Of a stretch of 64,000 nucleotides of DNA, positions 48,526 to 61,095 are shown in pieces. A program made the position numbers and the translations under genes. The notes below the pieces were generated by a model. It ran no database searches, was not told the DNA's origin, and was given only the letters and a program-made list of their open reading frames with translations. Position 1 is the first letter of the stretch; every line of letters starts with the position of its first letter. The DNA is from Rhyacophila brunnea (lineage: Eukaryota > Arthropoda > Insecta > Trichoptera > Rhyacophilidae): contig JAGYXB010001401.1 in assembly GCA_022495005.1 (NCBI GenBank), positions 744,001 through 808,000 on the forward strand, read 5' to 3'.

Positions 48526-49885
48526 ACCGTAGAAGACATAGATATATACTTCTTACGTAAAAAAGTGGATCTTTCGTGGTTCCGTAGATGGCCGCTCTTA
48601 TGTCAAAGTCATAATATTTTGAAATGTTTATACTAAATACCTAGTAAGAATTTTAGGGATGTTATAATTGCGTGGTGAGTTTTCGTTGTAGTTTTGCTGT
48701 CTTTTATTTGACTTAATAAAATTTGATCAAATATTCAAATATAGTATTTTTTTATCCAATACCTACTATATATATTAAGGTTTGAAAATGCTAGATTTTT
48801 ATTACAGAAAACAAGTATAATAACGTTATCAATAAAATATTTTGGCTAGCACCATACGTCTGTTACGATTAAGTTAATAATGTCATTCGTAGAGGTTTAT
48901 TAGAATAGGGAATAGAAATTAGAGAGGAGAATTAATAGAGGTGAAAGCACTCATCCATAAATGTAAGACTTAGGCACTCACTTCGTCCATTTTTTTTTGA
49001 ATTCTTTAAATTGGTTTTGTTCTGAGGTTTTTAAAAAATATACTTTTTAAAATTAAATAAAATAAATGGCATGTCATAATCATAAATTAAAAAAAACATT
49101 TACTACTTGGGTCGATCATTGGGCATAATGACACAAATCACTTGGTCCATGACATTTACATTTCTATATGTACGTGTTTGTAGTTATTGGTAATTTATAC
49201 GTTTACTTTTTATATCTTTGTATTCTATCTAGGCTCTCATTGGAAATTGAAAACTTTATGCTGCGGTGTATAGTTTAGTTTGATCGATTTTCACTTTACG
49301 ATTGGACAGTGTAAACTTTATGTTGCAGTTTAAAAACCGAAATATAAAAGCAACACTGCTGCATAAAATAAACCAGTAACCTATACGAAGAACACGGTTA
49401 TAATATAAAACTAGTTATCATTTTTTATGTTTTTCGCAGTTTTCGGCTATCGTAAAATATTATTTTTCAGTTACATACCGTAATAAAATGTTTTACGAGA
49501 AATCACTGCGAACCAACGACATTATAAAAAATAAAAATAAAACGGAAACGAGTCTTTAAAAAACTTAATATCACAAGAAAAAATCAATACTTTGAGACGA
49601 TTTTTTTCATTGCATCTCCATGTATGTGAAATTATGATCTAATATTTTTTTAAAACGAAGAGAAAATAATTAAAATTTTTGAAAGCTGTACGTATAATAT
49701 GTAAGAAATCAACTAAACTATAGCATATTATATTGTATAATATCAAATGATTAAGGGTTGTTGCTTTTCTCATTGATTGGATCATTGTCGACGACTTAAC
49801 ATAGACTTGTAGCGTTTTAAATAAATACTTAGGTCAGTGAAAACAGATTTCCTTGTTATAAAAAAGAATAATTTTATTTGTTATA
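48526..49885. other. AT-rich spacer, nothing recognised
   Basis: No coding signal, RNA gene or repeat family member was recognised. Confidence 0.45.
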
Positions 49886-50095
49886 TGGTTGGGCCCATTT
49901 TGGTTGCCCTCATCCTACCAGTTTCCTTCTACCTTTAATCCAAATCGATTGTCGCCGTCCAGGCGCTTAACTTAATGACGGAGTCATCAGTCGACCATAA
50001 TTGATAAATAGCTAGTTACACCAAGACTAAGTCGTGCACGCCGTAACTTAACTCATTCGCTGCTGACTATATAATGAAATTTTAATTATCACCTT
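49886..50095 (+). repeat. Dispersed repeat A, copy 2 of 3, with a second repeat at its end
   Basis: Reads ggttgggcccattttggttg, ccctcatcc, tttccttctacctttaatcc, attgtcgccgtccaggcgc and tcagtcgaccataattgataa, in the order seen at 38813 and 56960. From about 50045, ctcattcgctgctgactat and taattatcacc match the repeat at 33520-33570. Confidence 0.5.
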
Positions 50096-50374
50096 TAAAA
50101 TGCACGTTAATTACATCGATCGGCCGCCTGGTCATTACGCGCATATGCGTCTTCAGCGTCCAAAGTATTAATTCGCAAGTCTCATTACGAACTTCATACA
50201 GGGCGACTTAAAAGTGACGGTTGAACCATGTTGTATAAAGACCGCTTCGCGCCACAACAAATTCAAACAAAAAAAATAGATAATTATATAATACTCGTAT
50301 ATAGAAAATATTACACTCACAAGGGAGAAAAAAATCACAATGTTGTAAAATAAAACAAAATACACAGTACTTAC

Positions 50375-50552
50375 TTCACTGAAAATGTCTATATCTTTGG
50401 GAACGCATTGATTAGTCGTCGCTATAGGATTGGTTTGTCGAATATCCGTTTTTGTCAAAATCGAATTTGGAATGCAGAATGATTTTTCGTATCTAAATGG
50501 ACCAGTACCATCCTTTTCTTTAAATTGCTTTAATGAAAACAGCATTCATATT
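50375..50552 (-). CDS. Possible 5' coding exon, product unknown
   Basis: On the minus strand a good acceptor (gttatttttacag) opens at 50552. The in-frame TGA just before the ATG at 50545 means that ATG would be the start. The 57 codons to the donor (agtgaa|gtaagt, 50375) read MLFSLKQFKEKDGTGPFRYE, KSFCIPNSILTKTDIRQTNP and IATTNQCVPKDIDIFSE, with balanced codon use unlike the AT-driven frames around it. I do not recognise the protein. It does not splice in phase to the KChIP exon at the strong donor. Against it, 27 bp of the exon (50417-50443) recurs inverted at 50644-50670 at the edge of a LINE relic, so part may be repeat-derived. Confidence 0.3.
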
Positions 50553-50643
50553 CTGTAAAAATAACAATTTAAATACCTTCACGTATTTAAATATAGGATA
50601 ATACAATTTGTTTTTCGTCTCCTGAGCATTTGACATTTGGTCT

Positions 50644-50890
50644 ATTCGACAAACCAACCCTACAGCGACGTAGTCTTGCTTGGATAGGCCACGTACATAA
50701 ATTACGAGTAACTATCGGCAAAAGGCACTATGGAAGTATCTACTGAGGGTAAAAGAAGACCTGGATAGTTAAAAGTAAGTTATGAAAATTGTGTCATAAG
50801 ATATTTAAAAATGATTAGCCAAAATAACTGGAAAAATGTAGGCATGTAACTCCTAGAATGGAAAAAGTTTCTGAAGGAGACCATGAATAC
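50644..50890 (+). pseudogene. Decayed LINE C-terminal fragment
   Basis: Reading from 50661: LQRRSLAWIGHVHKL, then GKRHYG, KKTW in place of the usual GKR..GRP block, KIFKND and LEKC, with several stops. The spacing of W.GHV, the G-K-R block and the following tract fits the C-terminal tail of endonuclease-reverse transcriptase LINEs. It is older than the copies at 41113 and 61690. Confidence 0.55.
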
Positions 50891-53800
50891 CCAAGATACG
50901 ATACACATGATAATAACGATAAATTTGTATGTATCTACTTATAAAAATATTTCTTATTATATTTTGAGAAGATGTTTACAAGACAACGCCGGATATTATG
51001 TATGATAATACAAAAAACAAATAGTCTCGCACTTTCTTAGTATGTATGTACTTTTATGATATTTAGGGCACTGTAAACAACGTATAATAATATAATATGA
51101 TGTTTTCGTAAAACTATATAAAAATGAACATAAATTTTTTCTACTTTGCAAATGTATTATTTTATATTAACAAAGAAACAATATTTTTTTCTTATATAAA
51201 TATACGACGGAAGCGAATATTATATTGAGCCTCAAGGCATAAATGGTACCTACTGTTAGTACAAAACACAATACGACTAAATATATTTTACATTACGCAT
51301 ATGGATTATTTAAACAATATATATGAAAGGATTCGCCAATAATTCATTATTAGAACAAAATAATGTCGACTAAATATCGTATAAAATTACCGAAAATATA
51401 AAAAAAACGTCACATACTAGGTGGACTAAGAAATTCGTGTAATATACTTGAAGAAGTTATTCCTAAAATGAACCGCTGAAATCCGAATAAAACTATGCGA
51501 AGTAAGGCTCGAAGAAGGTGTCCACTGATATCACAAAATAAAAAACAGACACGCTTTATGTTTTATATTGTAATTTTATTTGACGCAAATGTAAGTTCAC
51601 AAAGATCTCGCTTATCCAGAACTTGTTACAATTATGAAAAGATGCGTATTTTTTCATGTTAAGGATTTCAGGTATAAATAAATCCTTGCAGTACCTTCCT
51701 TGCCTTCACATACCTTAATCTAAAATTGCACACATGCCTTTTTCTACCATCTGGCACCTTTTCATATATCCCTTTAGCACACATATTGTGGTGTAAATAA
51801 CGATACCACCTTTCAAAGTTGTACTAAAGGTATCTCAAGAAGAACTTCTTAGACTATGCTTGTGAATGACTACGTTAGAGTATGCATGATTTGTAGTCTG
51901 AATGAATATGATAATACGACTATTAATAGAAAAAAAAATACAAAAATCAAATTTTACAGGAGGCACAAAAATGTTTTAATTATGGTTTTCGACCTAAGTT
52001 AAAATATACAATAAATATAAACCTTAAATGCATAAAGATGATTATTTTAGTATTTTATGTTGCCAATCTGATATTAATTATTGAAGTAATTAAAGAAAAG
52101 TCAATGTACGGTTCAATCCAGTAAGCATAAAAGGCTACGTTAACCATGTCAAGTACACCAAATGAACGAAAATTAACTGAAAATGCGAGTAACATCAAGA
52201 AAAATAATGGAATACAATAGAAAAGGCAGGCCAAAAATATCTCGCTATGTGGAGTGACACATGATTGATGTATATTTGGAGTACCGAACTGGTGAGCAGT
52301 TACTATGGATAGAGATTGACAGAGAGAGTTATTGTAGAATGCGAGAGTACATCGCAGGTTGTTGCAACCCTGATGATAATAATGAAATTGATCCAAATCC
52401 ATGGTAGAGTAGTTGGTTAGCATCCGTTTCTGAATCCATAGATGTGGAATAAAATTCTGCGTCTAGCAAAAACACGTATTGTTTTTGTAGTGTGTTATAT
52501 TCAGAACAAGAATCCAGTACGTGGAGCAAAAATAGTTATCATTCCTTGTATATTAATCATCTGATATTAAATAGAAGTCCAAATGTCTACGCGCACAGGA
52601 CCGAAAATGATAATTTACTTACTGCTTTCTTCTACACATCGATTCAAAATAGAAAACCCCTCACAATTTTTTTTATCATTTATTTTGAAGGTGAAAAATT
52701 TAACAACGAATAAAAAAATCATGGCAACATAAATATTTTTACATTTTGAATACTCAATATTGGTATATTGAATACACATTTTTTTTCGAAAAGGCTCGAA
52801 GCCTATTATGCTTCAATATTTATAATTATATATTATCTATTTCGATGTCAATTTATATTGAAAGAGAAAAGAGTTTTTTTTAAAAATGATTATACAAACC
52901 TTTTGAATAAGAGCAGTTATAGATAAACAATCTTCTATAGAAGAATAATAATGGTGTGGAAAAATGTAATATACTTATCTTCGTACATTAAAGCGTACAT
53001 ATTAAAAAAAGTATTCATTTTAAAAAATATATTGAAAGTCAATATCAAACTTGCCTTGTTATTATATATTTTTTCACCAAAGCCTTTTATGTAAAGCGGG
53101 AAAAAATATTATTCGAATTTACGAGTTCCTTGCTCAAGATAATCAGATCGTTATGTTATTTCGCTCTGATGAGTTTGAAACGATTTTTCTTTTAGATCAA
53201 AGAATATTCTCGCTTATAATCGACACTAAAATACAGTGTATCTCTCTCTTTTACTCTCACTGGGTATAACTCTCGTAATAGCTTCACTCCACTTAAAAGA
53301 AGAAGACAAGAAAATACATCGCTATACTCACCCCGGGGCGGAGTGAGTACTTAGTAAATTAATATATATTTATAATGTAGTAAAAATTTCTAAGCACACC
53401 TGTGCTTGGCTGACATTATATTACTTTACAATATTATATTGTGAGTTGATTCGTATTAAATGCAAAATAAAAAGTAGTCAGATATATTGAATATAAAAAT
53501 GGACTAATTTTATTTGATTTTTCAAATCTTGATAAAAACAGGTCAACTACGATTTAATCTAGGTTAACGCCCGTCTGACCACACCTCACCATTCCACCAC
53601 TGCTATTTGACCACTTTACTCATTCGTAAATATATTTTCTAGCTGAGCGAGCTGGCTCTCGCCAGTCTGTCTCGCTAGGTGTTGCAGACAGCTTTTCGTC
53701 ATAATGACATGGTGTTGGATTTTAATATAATTGTAAAGTATGTATAGGCAGCGCCATAGTTTTCCCTTTGGGATGGATTTTCATTTACGTCAGACATTTT

Positions 53801-54346
53801 GACATTTCGCTGATTTGTCAGTTTTACGATTTGCATGTCGTCACTGCCAATACAAATTTGGAGTCATATGCGTAGTCAATTCTGGAGTTAGGCCTTCACA
53901 ATATCACCTGACACCACTTCAGGCTGCTAAGCCTAGCAGAACAGCTGACAATTGCCGATTGCTACCAATGAAATTTTAATTTTAATACAATATATGTGTA
54001 GGTGTGTACATATAAATATGATAAATAATTATACATCTCATTCATTCGAATATACAGAAATATTATGTGTATATCATTAAAAGCGATCCAATATATCCAA
54101 ATATTAATCTCTTTCAGGTACCATTTACATAATAAAAAAAGGTTAGTAGCATTAAAAACAAATTTAAACATTGTTTTGTTTCATTGTCTATAAAAAATAA
54201 ATGCTTGCAGCCATAGAATAATATTTAAAAATCAAATTTTTAATTCAAAATTAACCTTAACCAATATAGTTTCCCTGTGCGGGACATTTATATCGAGACA
54301 AATGTTGATAAATAAGAAAGCAATACATATTATATCTTAGAGGAAT
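50891..54346. other. AT-rich non-coding stretch with unassigned open frames
   Basis: Overlapping minus-strand open frames at 52055-52529 lie in a GC-richer patch and contain a Gly-Cys-Asn-Asn-Leu-Arg stretch preceded by His/Tyr codons, reminiscent of repeat-derived reading through gat/cat-rich DNA; no domain is recognised. Open frames at 52492-52713, 53051-53269 and 53962-54171 also lack support. 53570-53700 is GC-richer and unassigned. Confidence 0.4.
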
Positions 54347-55250
54347 AGACAAATTTGGTAATAATAGGAATTTATAAAACTTAAAAATGTGGAATCAGCT
54401 TAAAGAGGCCTTCATCCTGCAGTGGATTCATACAGGTTGATGACGATAATGACGATATAAATAGGTAAGTATATAAAATCACAAATTTAAAAAAATGTAG
54501 CAGTTTATATGACTAAGAAGTGTAGAATTAGGTTGGAATAACCTTCATCCAGCAGTGGATTGAACTTAGTTGATGATGATAATGACGATATTATGAATGG
54601 GTAAATATAATATCAGCAATTTTGATAAATGTAGCAATTCATATGATCGACAGAAATACAAACAACTTCCTTCATCCACCAGTGGATTGATTCAGGCTCA
54701 TGATGGTAATGGCAATATAAATAGATATAATATCACCGATTTTGATAAATACAGCAATTCAAATGACTTTAAGGAGTAGAATCAGGCATGAGAGGCCTTT
54801 ATCCAGCAGTGGATTAGTTCAGGTCGATGATGATAAGGATGATAGAAATAGGTACGAGTATAATACACAAATTCGTTGAACCGATAGTAGTAGAATCACG
54901 TTTCGGAACCCTTCATCCAGCAGTGGATTGATGATGATGATTATGAAATTCAATACTGTCAAGAATACAATCAACGTAGAGAGGCCTTCATCCAGCAGTG
55001 GATTTATTTAGGCTCGTGATAATAATGTCATTATAAATATAGAAAGGTAGATAGTATAATATCACTGATTTTGATGAATATAATAATTCATGTGTAAGTA
55101 AGGAGTAGAATAAGGCTGAGGAGGCCTTCATCCAGCAGTGGATAGGTAAAGATTGATAATGATAAGGATGATAAAAATAGGTAGATATTATACAATATCA
55201 CACATTTTGTTAACTATAACAATTCGTATTAATTTCTTTCATTGTTTGCA
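54347..55250 (+). repeat. Tandem array of seven units built on a LINE 3' end
   Basis: The core ccttcatccagcagtggatt recurs at 54410, 54543, 54670, 54797, 54911, 54986 and 55126 (spacing 133, 127, 127, 114, 75 and 140 bp). Each core is followed by a gatgatgataatgacgat-like stretch, then in most units by ataggta, atatcac, attttgataaat, agcaattcatatgac, and finally aaggagtagaatcaggctga-like sequence leading to the next core. The part from ggagtagaa through gatgatgat matches the 3' end of the LINE fragment at 47980-48215 (the ESWRKLEEAFIQQWID codons and tail); the other about 60 bp does not. A partial unit precedes the first core. Open frames across the array are accidental. Confidence 0.85.
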
Positions 55251-56959
55251 ATGGCAACTTAATATGACTATATCTATGGAAATTAGTAGCTTAGGTAATT
55301 ATTCAATAAAAAAGAGTTCGCCACAAAGAAGTATTTAAAAAAATCAATTTGTTATTAATTAATAGAAAACTCATCTTACATTAAAAAAGTCTTGATTGAA
55401 ATTGATTATTTACATGCTAATAGAAATGTCACATTTTTTCGATTAATTCTGCAAATTCTAAATTTGAATTCTGACACGTCAAATGAAAGCGTTCGCAAAA
55501 GAAAACAAATGACAATCATCAGTCTATTAGTTTGACAGATAAAAAGCAGTGACATGGTTTTAGATTATATTTTCATAATAATTAGTGAGGAAATATGTAT
55601 TTATTTTGTGTTAAAACTCAAGAATACGCCAATGTGCTACTTACAGATTTGAATAATTTTGTGGAATATTAATTTAGATTTGTGAAATTTCGATTAAACA
55701 GACAGTATTAAGCGACATTATAATCAATTTGCGGTAGATAGACAGTAAAGTAGTGAAAATGCATGGTGACGGATATAAAACGCGATTTAAAAATGATTTT
55801 ATCTGTGATTGTGTCGAGTTTTATCAGATTGTGCCCGATTCAAATGGAAGTAGATTCAGGACTCCAAAAATTTAAGTGAATTCCTTTAATAATCAACAAA
55901 GTGGTATTTAAATAAAAAAGTTGACGTATTTTCCAAAATCTCTTAGGATAATAATATATAGGAGATAATAATATGTAGGAGATTATACGTTCCGACTCGA
56001 TTGTCAAAGGTTCAATGAATTTGTATTAGAATAAATTCATCGATCTGACAGGAATGTTCACTTCACTTATTTCGAATGTTCTATATTTAAAACTAAATGA
56101 AGTACCCAGCTTCGCACGATGTCACGTCTTACTTAACAACATAATAATAATTAGATTTTTAAATATCAAAATAACTAGTTAAACTAGACATATATGTCAA
56201 AATAAAAAAAATCTGACAGTTATAAAAGTCAAACAAAGGATCACCAAATTAAAATCGAATCCAAAATACGCAATCCTACACTAATTCAAAACTGGAAGGA
56301 ACAAGCAAACATAATTAGTATTTTATATAATATTATATAGATTGTATTTATTTTTTCAGATTCTTTTACCTTAGTACTCGTATCATCACCTTTTTGAAAA
56401 TAATGCTACCCGGATACTTTATAATGAATATTAGTGTCACATTCCTTTCCTTAAGGTCAGTTTACGCTAAAATAAAAACAATTTAAAACAGTCATTCTGT
56501 TTGTCGCATAGTTATTCTTAATGTAGACTGTTTCTACGGTAATCTTTTAAGTGAGTGACAGTTACTCTAAATAAAATCTAATGCACCCTGCGGTGAGTAA
56601 GAGAAAATGGAGCTAGTGACGCTGATGTAACTTGAAAACGTATTGGAGCTAAAGACGACGTTACGGACGACGTTTCGTTTGCGAATGGAAATCCAAATTC
56701 TAAAGGTGAAAAGCAACTAAGCTATTGACGTTTTTCCTTTACTCAAACATCATCCGGTTTTCAAATGGAAAGAAGTTTCTTTTTAATACTTAGCGTTTCT
56801 GTTTGCATTTCTCGCTGAAAGTACGTTGCGACGATACCCTTACTCTTGGGATAACATATCGATTTTGTGAATGAATAATTTCACAAAAAGTTAAGTACAC
56901 CCTTAATTAGCTATTTATTTTGTTTATCAGTTAATATAGACAGAATTTTTATAACGTTA
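55251..56959. other. AT-rich spacer, nothing recognised
   Basis: 56580-56830 is somewhat GC-richer (ggacgacgtttcgtttgcg) but has no frame or ends that I can assign. Nothing else. Confidence 0.4.
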
Positions 56960-57115
56960 TTGGATGGGATAATTATGGTGGCTCTCATCCCAATATTTCC
57001 CTCCTACTTATAATCCAAATTATTGTCGCAGGTCCAGGCGCAACCCAGTTACTTGACATTAGTTGACCGTTTTTAATAAATAAACTTTAGTTACATCAAG
57101 ACAACGAACGCGTGC
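56960..57115 (+). repeat. Dispersed repeat A, copy 3 of 3
   Basis: Reads ggatgggataattatggtgg, ctctcatccc, tttccctcctacttataatc, attgtcgcaggtccaggcgc and agttacatcaagac, in the same order and strand as 38813 and 49886. Confidence 0.5.
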
Positions 57116-59437
57116 TGAAAGTGCTGAAACAGAACAAAACAGAATTTTAGGCATATTTTCCATCGAGCGGAATCTTAATTTTTAAAAAGGTTCTAGTTCA
57201 GGTGTTTAGTAATGTGAAAATTTTCCATTTGTTGATTTTTATACTGAGAGACCTTTTAAATTCTAAATAGAATGTTTAATTGATCTTTTGAAATATACCT
57301 AGTTTTTTAGTATTTACACTATGTACTTAAAAGCTATTATTATTTTTTATTGTCATTATGTTAAAATACCATGAATTATAATACCAGTTTCGTCTATTAT
57401 AATTTTAACTGCTTACCAATTGAAACGAATTGGAAGAAAACTATACTGTTATTTTTTCTAATGCTGTAAGTTATGCAGAATACAAAATGCAGATATCGTT
57501 AAACATACTTAACTAGGACATTTAAAAAGACTAGTGAAAGACACAAAAAAGATTATATTATTAACACTGTATTACATCGATTACAAGACGCATCCTTATT
57601 ATTTGAATACATTATTTTTAAATCGTTATATTTTAAAAATTATTAAGTTAAATATAAAATAAATAAAAGTAATAATGACAAAACAAAGCAGTAGGTAAAA
57701 GGCATATTGTTTATATACTTTTGCCTAATATGATATTCGGAGTTTGAAAATATATTTCTAATACAATATTGTCTTCTGTGATATCAAAGGGTTTATTAAT
57801 GCACCCTTTGTGATTCTCTATTGACTCAGGGATTTTTGTCCAAGCAGCTGACACTCATTATGCAAGTTTTGATGCTGGTACTTTTTATCTTATCAAAAGG
57901 AATTAATGGATGGCTTCATTTTTATAAGCAAGACTCGTATGTTTTTCTCAAATAATTATTGTTAAAAGGTTTGTAAACGTCAAAAGTATTGCAATAGGGT
58001 AGTAATTACATCAAAAATAACAAACAATAATTCAATAGATACGCATTGCCTTCGTGATGGTCTCGGAGGCTATATTTTTGGCAGAGATTATAAAACGCAT
58101 TCAAAATTGACAGACGCAAAAAAATCATCTAATAATCGATGCAATACGGTAGAAGTTAAGTAAATTAATGGTTATTATTGTTGATATATAGCCGTCTGAT
58201 ATAACAACATAATTAAATATTATAATTAATAATATAAGAATAAAATAAATACGTGTTTAACTCTAGCACTCGCTGCGCGACGCTGCTAAATACTAATTAC
58301 TGTTTTATGTTTCACTTGTGTATATGGCGTGATTTTAGTTAGTTTTCTTCGGTCATTTGTAGCGCGCTCATATACAATGTAATCTGTTATAATAATATTC
58401 ATGCAGTTGAATATAAATAAAATTAATTGTAAATTAAAACTACGTTGATTATTTATGATCCTCAAATGATCCACAATTCCCAACAATTATTATAATCGAT
58501 CATTCAAGAAATGATATAAGCACGGTAATGCTATGAAAATTTATTTGATAATAAATATAACTATCTATGTTGTTTGTTTCCATATTAAAATGTATATTTG
58601 CACAGTATTCAATTTAACTTTCACGGAGATTTCAAAGTGAAAAGATAATAAATCTCTTTTGAATATCTAAGTCGAGTAAACATTGGAAATAAGTTCACGT
58701 TCTAGATTGCATCTACATCGATATTGCATCAGGTCAGATTGCATTTAGAACAGTATTTTGTTAGGAAAATACTTACTGTGATTAAAAGAAAATGATACAC
58801 ATATAACTTTAATCTCTTAAGTATTTGTGAAAGATTTTTTTAAAAATAAAATAAAATATTATTTATCCTAATAATTAATATATGCAGTACAAAAAATATT
58901 TGGAGCTGTATATATGATTAAAAAAAGTTTGTACATGTCATATTATATCGTTATAAATTCTGAAATAGATCATATGAAAAAAAACCATGTTACTAAGACA
59001 GTATAACATAAAAGTAGCCCAAATACAATATATTGTATCCGTTGATATATTATCGAAGAGTCATAATATTATCTCAATGAGTATTGAGAACATAGTTAAA
59101 CATTCTTATCAAATAGGTAAGTTAGTTATCAAACTGACCACGTAGTGTAAAACTGTAGTTAGGTAAAAAGTAGCAGCGAACGTTAACTTGTAATAGTTTT
59201 GATGTCAAAAAATATAGACACTAAATATATAAAGTAGATACTTATCTAATTACATAATAAATACATGTTTAATAAATATATTAAGATTAACTAATTACGA
59301 TTGCAATAATAAGAATACTTTTATAAGCAATTGAAAATAAATTGGAAAGTTTTTTTGGTTTCCCGAAACTAATTAATGTTTATCATATATATTTTGAAAA
59401 GCACTAATGCATATACTTACTAGAAAAACCAAAAAAA
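57116..59437. other. AT-rich spacer, nothing recognised
   Basis: 57120-57145 has cagaacaaaacagaatt, a single unit like the minisatellite at 47785. The 66-codon minus-strand frame at 58286-58486 has no domain. Nothing else was recognised. Confidence 0.45.
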
Positions 59438-59580
59438 GACACCCAACAGGATTTGAACTTGTAACCGCTGGATTCGCGCTGGTGTGCTTTTCCAATTAAA
59501 CTACGGGTATTCTACTTAATTACGACGATTTTAACTAGTAGTTCTTACATAAATTAATGCTTAACAAGCTACGTTAATAA
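59438..59580 (-). repeat. tRNA-like dispersed repeat, copy B
   Basis: The minus strand shows box A-like tagtttaattgg (59492-59503) and box B-like agttcaaatcc (59449-59459), and the module ends tgggtgtcttttttt. The flank upstream of it (actagttaaaatcgtcgtaa, ttaagtaga) matches copy A at 42602. The acceptor stem pairs only partly, so a working tRNA is unlikely. The T-run after the module would act as a Pol III terminator. Confidence 0.55.
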
Positions 59581-60984
59581 TTTTTGTCAATTATTCGTTG
59601 AATAAAAGCAGTGGTTTATTTAATTAATGTTTCTTTATATATTTCAGTGTAGATGGCAATATATTATAAAAAGAAAAGGTATTAGCAAAAGTGTTAGGTA
59701 TAAATATATGAACGTGAAGCTATATATTATGACTAATTATTAAATAAACTGAAAGACATTTCGATTTTGAGATTTGTTTTTTTTATCAAATTTATAACTG
59801 TTAACGCCGACATAATATCTAAAATAGCAAATATTTCAAAACAGTTTAAGATCCCTTCAGAAAGTCGATTCTATTTTTTATTAAATGTGCGTGTATTCTA
59901 GCAATTATGATTATTTCATGTTATTGTAGTCATAAGTTAGTTAATATGCATGAAATATACGGTCAAAAGTCTTTATTAAGTGCAAATAGGTTACCGCATA
60001 GCATTCAAAGTTAAGTAATAGCTACTACCATTATAACTTGTAATTTAGTACCACGGCCTGATTATATGTGACCTTGGGCATTGCTTTATTAATTACTACA
60101 TAAATTGGCCATATCGAATACGAATAGTTTGCACTTATCTCATTCCTATCTCCCTCGGCAACCGGAAGAAGGAAGGAAGAATTACTATAGAGAAAGATTC
60201 AACGTCTTTGGAAATATCACTCTTTACGATTAAAACATGGTAGATATATATTTTAATGTGTCAAAACTAATGAATGTTGATAGAAGCTACATAAAAAATA
60301 TCCCATTAGCTTTGCGCAGACTAGAGTGATAAAAATAATTAATCTTAATTTCTTTTTGCTACGGATAATAATAGCAGAGTCGTACGATATACGCCTCTAA
60401 GCTTTCCTTGATACGCTAAGTTAGTACTGGGTGGCAGTATTATAAAAATGATATGTTTTAGTTGTTAAGTGACACGGATGTCTTAACTATTTCTTTTATA
60501 CAGTTTTTTCATCCGCTAAGTTAAGACGATTCTTTTGTGGCAAAAGACTGCAAAAAGCTCTACTTTGAGGGAAAGGGAAAGCGGATTAACAAATGGCGTA
60601 GGTATATGTTTCTATTATAAGCATTTAAAAGATCCTGGTTTCATTACAAATATTTAAAATGATATTATATTGAACTTGAGAAAATTTGATCAACGTATCG
60701 AATGCGACTTGAATCTACAACTATATCAATTTGAACTATTGAATAACAAAGTTATGTATCTGAATTTCAACTTATTTAAGTTATACATTGAGTATATATT
60801 TATAAAATGAAAAATACGCCAAAATACACAAAAATTTTGAGAAATTCAACCACAGAACAGATAAATAAATATAATTCCGATATGCTATACCCCAATACAC
60901 TACACTTTGGCGCAGGGTTTAGAATGTGTGTCCTACGAAATGAGCCACACATTAAAGACTTGCAATAGTGTGTGTTGCAACCTT
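59581..60984. other. AT-rich spacer, nothing recognised
   Basis: No coding frame, RNA gene or repeat family member was identified. Confidence 0.45.
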
Positions 60985-61095
60985 CAAATATACCAATATT
61001 GAATGAGCGTCAGTGCATAAACCGAGAACAGTTGTCAGAATGAAAGATATTCGTAATCTTAACACGTGTATACGTTTATCCCATATTCTTCCACA
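60985..61095 (+). repeat. Dispersed repeat, copy 2 of 2
   Basis: Contains accaatattgaatgagcgt and, about 70 bp later, aatcttaacacgtgtatacg followed by tttatcccatatt, matching the two blocks at 2900-3070. Confidence 0.4.

Noticed and set aside
48430..48636. 68-codon Phe/Cys/Val-rich frame
   Set aside because: It is the translation of the ctgttttgtcatgtt minisatellite.
52055..52529. Overlapping minus-strand frames as a membrane protein
   Set aside because: Hydrophobic stretches follow from T-rich codons; no recognised family, and part looks repeat-derived.
54410..55140. CRISPR-like array
   Set aside because: Repeats with fixed cores and variable spacing look superficially similar, but the spacers are homologous to each other, the core is LINE-derived and the genome is eukaryotic.
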